Shown here one piece after another: positions 23,086 to 28,860 of a stretch of 28,860 nt of DNA. The stretch is from NCBI RefSeq assembly GCF_040096185.1, contig NZ_JBBMFF010000223.1, positions 1 through 28,860 on the forward strand, in the 5' to 3' direction. The position numbers and the translations under genes are program-made. The notes below the pieces were generated by a model. The model made no database searches and was not told the DNA's origin. It worked only from the letters and a program-made list of their open reading frames with translations. Numbering within the stretch: position 1 is the first letter of the stretch; every line of letters begins with the position of its first letter. The stretch comes from JAZOXB01 sp040096185 (GTDB taxonomy: Bacteria; Bacillota; Clostridia; Oscillospirales; Oscillospiraceae).

Positions 23086-23853
23086 ATGAAACCCATTTTG
23101 AATATTGAAAATTTAACAAAAATCTATGGCAATGTGCCAAGTCAAACAAAGGCACTGAATGGGATCACCTTCCAGGTGATGCCGGGAGAGTTTCTCGGCA
23201 TTATGGGAAGCAGCGGTTCCGGTAAATCCACACTGCTCAATTGTATTGCGACTGTGATTCAACCCACAGGTGGAAGCATTCAGGTGGAAGGCGATACTCT
23301 GCAATCCCTCAAGGGAAAGGCTCTTGCAGAGTACCGTGGCAAAAAAGTTGGTTATCTATTCCAGAACTTTGAATTGCTGGACAACCTGACTGGCAGGGAA
23401 AACATCCTGCTCCCGACTTCCTTGCATGGGGTATCCGAAGCAGAAAGCAGCCAGCGGCTGAAGCAGTTGGCTGACTATCTGGAAATCACTGATGTTCTGG
23501 ATAAGTTTCCGTCCAAGATGTCCGGCGGCCAGCGTCAGCGTGTTGCGGCAGCAAGGGCTCTGATCTTACATCCCCAAATGATCCTTGCCGATGAACCGAC
23601 GGGTGCGCTGGATTCTAAGAACGCAAGAAGTCTTATGGAGAAGCTGTCCGGCCTGAATCGTGACGAACAAGCTACGATCCTGATGGTAACCCATGATTCC
23701 AATGCCGCCAGCTTTTGCAAGCGCATTCTGTTCATCCAGGACGGCGTGATCTTTCATGAGCTTCGGCGTGGAGACGAAAGCCAGCAGGAGTTCTACGGGC
23801 GCATCCTGAAGGTGATGGCGCAACTGGGAGGGGGCAGCGCAAATGTTCTCTAA
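23086..23853 (+). CDS. ABC transporter ATP-binding protein (BceA-like)
   Basis: A 255-residue ATPase subunit. Walker A GSSGSGKST is at residues 41-49, the Q-loop FQNFELLDN at about 92, the signature MSGGQR at 145-150, Walker B ILADEP at 166-171 and the H-switch MVTHDS near 210. The subfamily is the MacB/LolD-like group, whose BceA members power peptide-antibiotic detoxification with a ten-helix permease. The ATG at 23086 has AGGAGG before it, whereas the longer frame begins inside the sigma-like gene. The stop overlaps the permease start by 11 bases, so the two subunits are made in step. Confidence 0.92.
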   Translation: MKPILNIENLTKIYGNVPSQTKALNGITFQVMPGEFLGIMGSSGSGKSTLLNCIATVIQPTGGSIQVEGDTLQSLKGKALAEYRGKKVGYLFQNFELLDNLTGRENILLPTSLHGVSEAESSQRLKQLADYLEITDVLDKFPSKMSGGQRQRVAAARALILHPQMILADEPTGALDSKNARSLMEKLSGLNRDEQATILMVTHDSNAASFCKRILFIQDGVIFHELRRGDESQQEFYGRILKVMAQLGGGSANVL

Positions 23854-25915
23854 TCTCATTCTTCGGAACAGCCACCGCAGCCGAAAGGAAAACGGTCTGT
23901 TTTTCAGCTCCCTGGTGATTTCTATTGTTGCCTTTTACATGATTCTTTCCATCTCCACTCAAGATGTGATGCTCTTTTTGCAGAAAATGGAGAGTGACGC
24001 AGTTGACAAACTCCTGCTTCTGATTCCTGCGTTTTATGGGATGACCCTCGGTATTCTGTTCTTTTTGATCTATTTTGCCTGCAAGTATCAGTTCGAGCGC
24101 AGACGGCATGAGTTTGGTGTTTATCTAATGTTGGGGATGCGTAGAAGTAAACTGTTTGGTATGCTTCTGGCGGAAGATTTCCTGACCAGTATTCTTGCCA
24201 TGCTCATAGGCTTACCTGTGGCTGTGGTGCTTTCAGAAATTGTCAGTCTTGTCACCGCCAAGCTGGTAGGCATGGGGATCATCGGTCATCAGTTTTCTTT
24301 ATCCTGGTCTGCAATTGAATGGACGCTGGCAGGATTTCTGGCAATTAAGCTGACGGCACTTCTGATTTTGAGTGGACGAATCAGCCGCCAGGAGATCGGT
24401 ACTTTGCTATCCCAGCCAACGAACCGCCCCAAAAAGAAAATGCCATCTGTTATCTATGGACTGGCTGCTATATGCGGAAGTGTGATGTTGGCAGTGGCTT
24501 ACTACATGGCGATTCAGGGAATTGCATGGACAAAGGTAAGTATGATGGGACTGACTTTGCTGTTGGGCATAGTTGGTACGATGCTGCTTTTCTATGGGAT
24601 GCGTGCGCTGATTGCTTTGATTGTTAAGAAAGGAAAAGGAAATAAGCAGCTTCATGTATTTACCTTCCGGCAGATTCAGGAGAATGTTATTCATCAGTCA
24701 ACCTCCATGGCCATCAGCTCCCTGCTGATTCTGGCGGCGCTGTGTTGTTTTGGTGCGGGCGTAGGAATTGCAGGAACGAATAGCCTGTCTTCTGGCCATG
24801 TAATCGACTATACTTTTGAAGATCATACTGCAGAAGATTCATCGCAGGTTCTTCCGAATATAAAGGCAGCCCTGAAAGAAAACGGTTTGGAAAATCAATT
24901 TTCAGAGCTTTTTGAAATGAGGGTTGGGCGTATTCGCACCACAGAAGATTATGATAATGCCTACAGCATGGACGCTGTTATGGACTCTCTTCGGAGCCTG
25001 CCCCAGTCGGAAGACCGGGATGTCCTTCTGAACAATCTTGGTTATGCCACATACCCATATTTGATTTGTTTATCGGACTATAATCGTTTGTTGGAATTGT
25101 CCGGCAAACCGGCTCTCCAATTAGGCGAAAAGGAGGCCGCTGTCTATATTGATACAGAGTTTACTACGGTAAGTCGTACCGCAATGCTGAACCAAGTATT
25201 GGCCGGACAGCCCAAGGTGGAACTGGATGGTAGTCCGATTCATCTTACAGGAGAGGTTCAGTCTGTGAATTTGGTCACGGACCGTTCTATAACCTTGTCC
25301 TTTGCATTGATTCTTCCGGATGAAGCATTCCTATATTATAGCCAGGGAATGTATGATACCTATGTCAATGCGGTGCTCAGTGAGCAGGCTCTGGATGGAA
25401 ATAGCCTTATGACTGCATATTTGGATTTGAACGAGAAGCTGGACGAAACTGGCATTGAATATGAAAGCTATCTTCAGAATATAGGTCGTCAGCTTTTCTA
25501 CACCATAGCATCCAGTTATATTACCCTCTATCTTGCGATTGTTTTCCTGGTAGTTGCCAACACCATCGTGGGTGTTCAGTTCCTGATGAGTCAGCAGAAA
25601 ACCGGGCGCAGATACCAGACCCTGATCCGCCTGGGAGCTACTTACGAAACCCTTTGCCAGTCTGCTGGAAAGCAAATTACCTGGTTTATGGGACTTCCTG
25701 TATTGGTTGCGGCTGTCAGCAGTCTGTTTGGAGTCAGGGCGTTATTTACAGGGATACTCTCGTCCCGAACCCGTGGGACAGTGTCTGAAATGCTGCTTGT
25801 ATCTGCTGCTATGATTTTACTACTTTGCGTGATAGAATATATTTATATGAGAGTGGTCAAGCGTTCCAGTGATCGGTATTTGCTGACACTGATGCAGCCG
25901 CAGAGAGAAGAATAA
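23843..25915 (+). CDS. FtsX-like permease of a Bce-type transporter (BceB-like)
   Basis: A 690-residue membrane protein of the FtsX-like permease family. It has N-terminal helices near residues 20-40 and 50-75, two further pairs by about 240, another near 280, then a large polar segment (about residues 310-530) which would lie outside, and three C-terminal helices near 550-575, 610-640 and 655-675. This is the BceB layout: ten helices and a large extracellular domain between helices 7 and 8 that senses peptides. It is co-translated with the ATPase gene by overlap. The neighbours on its right are a two-component system of the matching class, so the module is probably complete. Confidence 0.9.
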   Translation: MFSNLILRNSHRSRKENGLFFSSLVISIVAFYMILSISTQDVMLFLQKMESDAVDKLLLLIPAFYGMTLGILFFLIYFACKYQFERRRHEFGVYLMLGMRRSKLFGMLLAEDFLTSILAMLIGLPVAVVLSEIVSLVTAKLVGMGIIGHQFSLSWSAIEWTLAGFLAIKLTALLILSGRISRQEIGTLLSQPTNRPKKKMPSVIYGLAAICGSVMLAVAYYMAIQGIAWTKVSMMGLTLLLGIVGTMLLFYGMRALIALIVKKGKGNKQLHVFTFRQIQENVIHQSTSMAISSLLILAALCCFGAGVGIAGTNSLSSGHVIDYTFEDHTAEDSSQVLPNIKAALKENGLENQFSELFEMRVGRIRTTEDYDNAYSMDAVMDSLRSLPQSEDRDVLLNNLGYATYPYLICLSDYNRLLELSGKPALQLGEKEAAVYIDTEFTTVSRTAMLNQVLAGQPKVELDGSPIHLTGEVQSVNLVTDRSITLSFALILPDEAFLYYSQGMYDTYVNAVLSEQALDGNSLMTAYLDLNEKLDETGIEYESYLQNIGRQLFYTIASSYITLYLAIVFLVVANTIVGVQFLMSQQKTGRRYQTLIRLGATYETLCQSAGKQITWFMGLPVLVAAVSSLFGVRALFTGILSSRTRGTVSEMLLVSAAMILLLCVIEYIYMRVVKRSSDRYLLTLMQPQREE

Positions 25916-25934
25916 TTTGGAAGGAGGTGCTGTC

Positions 25935-26612
25935 ATGAAAAGAATTGCTGTTGTGGAAGATGAAGTCTATATGCGGGAAGAACTCTGCGATATGCTCCAA
26001 AAGGACGGCTATCTTGTGGAGGCAATTACCGAGTTTGAAGATGCCGCTCGGCTCTTGGCAGCCCTCCGCCCTGACCTTGTGATCTTAGACCTGAACTTGC
26101 CGGAGATCAGTGGCTTTCAAATCTGCCAGGAGCTAAAGAATAAAACTGCTATCCCCGTCCTGGTGCTGACTTCCAGAGATCAGGTAAAGGATGAACTGCA
26201 AGCGTTCCAGTTGGGTGCCGATGAATATTTGACGAAGCCGTGCAGAAAAGATCGACTTCTTGCCAGGGTATCCAATATTCTCAAAAGGTATGAAGGCCGT
26301 ACCAATCTCATAGAGGGACCAGATTTCCTGTTAGACCAGCAGACCTACACGCTTTATATTCATAATACCTCTGTGGTGCTTCCAAAAAATCAGGGAAAAC
26401 TGTTGGTCGCTCTTTTGTCCGGCGGCGATGCTCTGGTCACGACGGAGCAGCTTTGCATGGCACTATGGGGAACCACGGAATACATAGATGAAAATGCCTT
26501 GCAGGTTAACCTAACCCGGCTGAAAAAAACGATGTCCGCCCTTGAAATGAAGCAGCGAATCGTTGCAGTTCGAGGAATGGGCTACCGTTTGGAAGCGGAG
26601 GTGTCTCTATGA
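25935..26612 (+). CDS. OmpR-family response regulator (BceR-like)
   Basis: A 225-residue response regulator. Receiver domain: acidic pocket at VVEDE near residues 7-10, phosphoacceptor Asp52 in LVILDLNLP, Thr in VLTSRD, and Lys in LTKP near residue 101. A winged helix DNA-binding domain of the OmpR type fills residues about 130-225 (NQGKLLVALL, EYIDENALQVNLTRLKKTM, VAVRGMGYRL). I chose the ATG at 25935, with AGGAGGTG before it. It is expected to bind upstream of the transporter genes. The stop overlaps the kinase start (ATGA). Confidence 0.93.
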   Translation: MKRIAVVEDEVYMREELCDMLQKDGYLVEAITEFEDAARLLAALRPDLVILDLNLPEISGFQICQELKNKTAIPVLVLTSRDQVKDELQAFQLGADEYLTKPCRKDRLLARVSNILKRYEGRTNLIEGPDFLLDQQTYTLYIHNTSVVLPKNQGKLLVALLSGGDALVTTEQLCMALWGTTEYIDENALQVNLTRLKKTMSALEMKQRIVAVRGMGYRLEAEVSL

Positions 26613-27634
26613 AGCAGCTTTGGCACATGATAGAACGGTACTACCCCTGGCTTCTGTTGCTGCTGGGCGTGGATTGCTTTTGCGCTGTCATTCTTTGGAT
26701 TTCTGACATTCAGGTATTTCAAACCTTGATCGGGTTAGTAGTTCTGACGAGCATCCTTTTGTTTTCAGCGATTCTGTTTGTACTAAACAAGAGGGAGAAC
26801 ACCCACATGGAACTGTTCCGAGATTTCCTCAGTGATCCTACCATCTGCAATGAAGAACGGCTGCTCAGTGCCATTAGTCAGAAAGAAGGAGAATCTGTCC
26901 GATTTTTGGCTTCGGTTTTACGGGAATACAAAAACGAGAGTAACAATATGGCGGATGCCCTACGGGACTATGAAGAATACGTGGAGGGCTGGGCACATGA
27001 AGCGAAAACGCCCCTATCGTTGCTGACCATGCTCTTGGATAACCGGAACGATGAAATCTCTCCTTCCCTGCAAGCAAAGCTGGATTATGTCCGCAGTCAG
27101 CTTCAGGAGGATGTCACGCAGATGCTGTACTATGCCCGGTTGAAGAGCAGTACAAAGGATTACCGATTTGAGGATGTCAATTTGAATGACTGCTTGGGTG
27201 AAGTTCTGGAGGACTATGCCCCACTTCTTGAAGAGAAGCATTTTGTCATTCTCAACAAACTGCAATCTGAAACAGTCTATACAGACCGTAGAGGACTTCA
27301 GTTTATGTTGGGACAAATCGTTAGCAATGCCATCAAATATAGCAGCGATAGTCCCATGCTTACAATTTCCGTGATACATTCGGAGACTGCAGATATCCTT
27401 TCTGTTGAAGATAACGGCATTGGCGTAAAAAAATATAATCTGCCGTACATTTTTCAAAAGGGCTTTACCGGGGATTCTACTGACAGCAGAAAGAAGGCTA
27501 CCGGTATGGGACTTTACCTGGTTAAGAAGATGGCCGACGATCTAAATCTTCATCTGGAAGCAGCTTCCCAGTGGGGAAAGAGCTTCAAGATTGTCATCTT
27601 CTTTCCTAAATTGAGATCCAACGGAGGGAAATAA
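26609..27634 (+). CDS. Intramembrane-sensing histidine kinase (BceS-like)
   Basis: A 341-residue kinase. Two closely spaced membrane helices lie at residues about 13-31 and 37-59 with almost no outside loop, the layout of intramembrane-sensing kinases that take their signal from a Bce-type transporter. The phosphoacceptor is His130 in WAHEAKTPLSLL, a variant of the BceS-type HEIKTPLA box. The ATPase part has QIVSNAIKYS (N-box), DNGIGVKK (G1) and GMGLYLVKKM (G2). The length fits this family. Translationally coupled to the regulator by a four-base overlap. It would respond to cell-wall peptide antibiotics such as bacitracin or lantibiotics; the true ligand is not visible here. Confidence 0.92.
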   Translation: MKQLWHMIERYYPWLLLLLGVDCFCAVILWISDIQVFQTLIGLVVLTSILLFSAILFVLNKRENTHMELFRDFLSDPTICNEERLLSAISQKEGESVRFLASVLREYKNESNNMADALRDYEEYVEGWAHEAKTPLSLLTMLLDNRNDEISPSLQAKLDYVRSQLQEDVTQMLYYARLKSSTKDYRFEDVNLNDCLGEVLEDYAPLLEEKHFVILNKLQSETVYTDRRGLQFMLGQIVSNAIKYSSDSPMLTISVIHSETADILSVEDNGIGVKKYNLPYIFQKGFTGDSTDSRKKATGMGLYLVKKMADDLNLHLEAASQWGKSFKIVIFFPKLRSNGGK

Positions 27635-27640
27635 TATAAA

Positions 27641-27674
27641 CAGAAAAACGCCCGCAGGATTTTCTCCTGCGGGC
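27641..27674 (-). terminator. Rho-independent terminator of the DUF6061-like gene
   Basis: GCCCGCAGGA at 27650-27659 pairs perfectly with TCCTGCGGGC at 27665-27674 over a five-base loop. On the minus strand it is followed by GTTTTTCTG, the T-tract of the gene at 27684-27932. No T-tract follows on the plus strand, but the stem may also slow transcription coming from the kinase gene. Confidence 0.85.
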
Positions 27675-27683
27675 AGCGTGTTG

Positions 27684-27932
27684 TCAGCTATCCCAAGGCT
27701 TGTATTCTGTTACAGTTTTCAAATAGGTTTCGGGATCGCCGTTCAAGATAAGGTCTGCATACTCCAAAGGAGCGTTGTAGATCAAATAATCCAGCTCTGA
27801 CCGCTGATACATATTGTCAGCAATCTCGTTCTCAACGACGATAGTGTCAATCGCAATCATACTGCCGTCGCTGAATTTCACTTCCACACAGCAATTATCC
27901 ATATTGTAGGCACAAGATATTAAGGTTTTCAT
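27684..27932 (-). CDS. DUF6061-like small protein
   Basis: An 82-residue acidic protein. The pattern CAYNMDNCCVEVKFSDGSMIAIDTIVVENEIADNMYQRSELDYLIYNAPLEYADLILNGDPETYLK matches small proteins that I recall as DUF6061, common in Firmicutes integrative elements. No membrane, metal or catalytic motif is seen. It starts at an ATG with GGAGGAC before it and ends in a clear terminator, so it is probably a single-gene unit transcribed leftward. Being convergent with the BceRS-like genes, it sits near the right edge of the mobile element. Function unknown. Confidence 0.75.
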   Translation of the reverse strand: MKTLISCAYNMDNCCVEVKFSDGSMIAIDTIVVENEIADNMYQRSELDYLIYNAPLEYADLILNGDPETYLKTVTEYKPWDS

Positions 27933-27965
27933 GGTATGTCCTCCATAATTCGTAATATAAAGCGA

Positions 27966-28005
27966 AAATCCCGTCTGACTTTCTGTTAGAAATCAGACGG
28001 GATTT
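27966..28005. repeat. Perfect 13-base inverted repeat
   Basis: AAATCCCGTCTGA at 27966-27978 pairs with TCAGACGGGATTT at 27993-28005 over a 14-base loop that contains a GTTAGAA word. It could act as a terminator in the leftward or rightward sense, or mark the element end. Confidence 0.6.
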
Positions 28006-28033
28006 GTCCGTATGCACCCCGGAAACCGTCAGC

Positions 28034-28071
28034 TAACAGTTGATAAGTAAATTAGTTCCTTATCACTGTTA
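28034..28071. repeat. Imperfect dyad, possible recombination core
   Basis: TAACAGT (28034-28040) with GATAAG (28042-28047) mirrors CTTATC (28059-28064) with ACTGTTA (28065-28071); one bulged base lies on the left and 11 bases lie between. No T-tract follows, so a terminator is unlikely. The size resembles a tyrosine-recombinase core or a dyad operator. Confidence 0.45.
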
Positions 28072-28130
28072 AGCCAAGGGTTTGCTGGACTTTCCTTTTT
28101 TGTCCGACTCCTTGAATTTTCCGATTTTCG

Positions 28131-28170
28131 CGTTAGAACGGCGTTAGAATTGGCCGTTTTTTCGTTAGAA
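28131..28170 (+). repeat. Three phased direct repeats CGTTAGAA
   Basis: Exact copies at 28131-28138, 28142-28149 and 28163-28170; the starts are 11 and 21 bases apart, about one and two helical turns. They therefore face the same side of the helix, as arm-type binding sites for an integrase or accessory protein often do. Confidence 0.65.
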
Positions 28171-28290
28171 CAGCGTGTTTTTAGTCAAAAGCCCGGGTTC
28201 AAATCCGGTTCTGTTATCTTGCCCTGCTCGGTTACATCTTCCCAGCGGCTCCCGAAATCATCTGATCTCGGAAGAAGCATTCCTTGCTCC

Positions 28291-28353
28291 ATCCACGCCG
28301 ACGGACGGATGACCTTCAAATTCCAGGGAGGCAAAACGCTCACCTCTTATTGA
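28291..28353 (+). pseudogene. Possible recombinase C-terminal remnant
   Basis: The frame ending at the TGA of 28351-28353 reads SIHADGRMTFKFQGGKTLTSY, which resembles the final strand pair found at the end of many large serine recombinases (IHxDGxxxFxFxGG). Upstream residues in this frame have no similarity I can see, so only a terminal scrap would remain. The evidence is one short motif, so it may be chance. Confidence 0.35.
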
Positions 28354-28390
28354 CAATTCTCAAATCGCGTTGTATAATCGGTATATACCG
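28350..28390 (+). promoter_or_regulatory. Perfect promoter with palindromic operator at the start site
   Basis: TTGACA at 28350-28355 and TATAAT at 28373-28378 are 17 bases apart, identical to the consensus. CGGTATATACCG at 28379-28390 is a perfect 12-base palindrome at the expected transcription start, fitting an autoregulatory operator of the downstream DUF134-type HTH protein. Confidence 0.85.
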
Positions 28391-28411
28391 GAAACAAAGG
28401 AGGATGTGCCC

Positions 28412-28860
28412 ATGCCAAGACCGCCACGGTGCCGTCGGATTTGTGACGCACCGCAAGTCGATAAATTCTGCCCCTACGGGAGCGAGGATGTCGAGCCGAT
28501 CCTGCTGACGCTGGACGAGTACGAGGTCATTCGGCTGGTTGACTTGGAGCAGCAAACCCACGAGCAGTGTGCCGTGCAAATGGATATTTCCCGCTCTACC
28601 GTGCAGGAGATTTACGAAGTCGCACGGCGCAAGATCGCAGCGTGCCTTGTCCACAGGAAACCGCTGCACATCACAGGGGGAAACTACCGCATCTGCGGAG
28701 GGCAGGAGGCAGCTCACTGCGGCCGCTGCTGCCGGATGCAGAGAGCCAACATGGAAAAATCAGGCAAAAATTGCAAAGGAGATTCCATTATGAAAATTGC
28801 AGTTACCTATGAAAACGGTCAAATCTTTCAGCATTTCGGCCACACCGAACAGTTCAAGCT
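28412..28860 (+). CDS. DUF134 HTH protein fused to NifX/NifB-type domain, partial
   Basis: Runs off the right edge. The N-terminus MPRPPRCRRICDAPQVDKFCPYG and LLTLDEYEVIRLVDLEQQTHEQCAVQMDISRSTVQEIYEVARRKIA are characteristic of DUF134 proteins, small sigma-region-4-like HTH regulators. After a Cys-rich linker (RICGGQEAAHCGRCCR) the frame continues without a stop into MKIAVTYENGQIFQHFGHTEQFK, the start of a dinitrogenase iron-molybdenum cofactor-type (NifX/NifB C-terminal) domain. That second part has its own AAAGGAG 8 bases before an in-frame ATG at 28790, so a separate shorter product is also possible. Proteins of this fusion are usually thought to bind metal clusters and to be redox or metal responsive. 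Confidence 0.85.
   Translation, partial: MPRPPRCRRICDAPQVDKFCPYGSEDVEPILLTLDEYEVIRLVDLEQQTHEQCAVQMDISRSTVQEIYEVARRKIAACLVHRKPLHITGGNYRICGGQEAAHCGRCCRMQRANMEKSGKNCKGDSIMKIAVTYENGQIFQHFGHTEQFK

Larger units (their letters stand above)
27933..28411. other. Gene-free element boundary region
   Basis: No credible complete gene in 479 bases. It holds the inverted repeats and phased repeats listed separately, a T-arm-like GGTTCAAATCC at 28196-28206, a possible recombinase C-terminal scar, and the promoter of the next gene. I read it as the right edge of the mobile region. Confidence 0.5.

Noticed and set aside
28131..28170. Short CRISPR array
   Set aside because: The three repeats are only 8 bases long and spaced 11-21 bases apart with no proper spacers and no cas genes nearby.
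28176..28215. A complete tRNA gene
   Set aside because: Only a T-arm-like core is seen. The arm has a mismatch, there is no anticodon or D-arm in place and no CCA end.

Overview
The window looks like part of a Clostridia (Firmicutes) genome, most likely a gut Oscillospiraceae or Lachnospiraceae member. Supporting signs are strong AGGAGG ribosome-binding sites, large serine recombinases of the TndX/TnpX kind, a Tn4451-like mobilisation block and a BceAB/BceRS-type peptide resistance locus. Nearly everything inside it is mobile DNA; only the far right end (DUF134/NifX-type protein) and possibly the far left look chromosomal.

Region A (1-4626, minus strand) is one long co-directional run: an XRE repressor, an ImmA/IrrE metalloprotease, a second HExxH protein, three proteins of unknown function and a flavodoxin, followed by a partial peptidase-E-like gene. 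Region B (4639-13205, plus strand) is divergent from it. It starts at a textbook promoter with a palindrome in its spacer, then carries an unknown small protein, a second ImmA/IrrE-like metalloprotease, a zinc-ribbon protein, a structured RNA region, a sigma-like factor, a long non-coding stretch, a DUF6870-like protein, and four resolvase-family genes in a row: three full-length large serine recombinases and one small resolvase-fold protein lacking the catalytic serine. I read A and B as the control and excision end of one integrative element: the XRE/ImmA switch probably governs expression leading to the recombinases.

Region C (about 13207-28353) is a second, Tn4451-like mobilisable element. 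Its minus-strand genes are a CHC2 primase, a primase/helicase, a DUF6471-like protein, an oriT-like region, a MobV (Pre/Mob) relaxase, a TnpW-like protein and the N-terminal piece of a large serine recombinase. The rest of a recombinase lies next to that piece but in the opposite orientation, so the element's own integrase appears broken by inversion plus a small deletion. Plus-strand genes are a DUF6076 protein, a DUF1835/DUF3658 protein, a sigma-like factor and the cargo: an ABC transporter, FtsX-like permease, response regulator and histidine kinase resembling BceABRS bacitracin/lantibiotic resistance modules. A DUF6061 protein follows on the minus strand.

Region D (27933-28411) is a gene-free boundary with strong hairpins, three helically phased direct repeats, a tRNA T-arm-like sequence and a possible recombinase C-terminal scar. 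It ends at a perfect promoter with a palindromic operator in front of a DUF134 protein fused in frame to a NifX/NifB-type domain, which runs off the window.

Family names come from my own reading of motifs and remembered family patterns; no database search was run.
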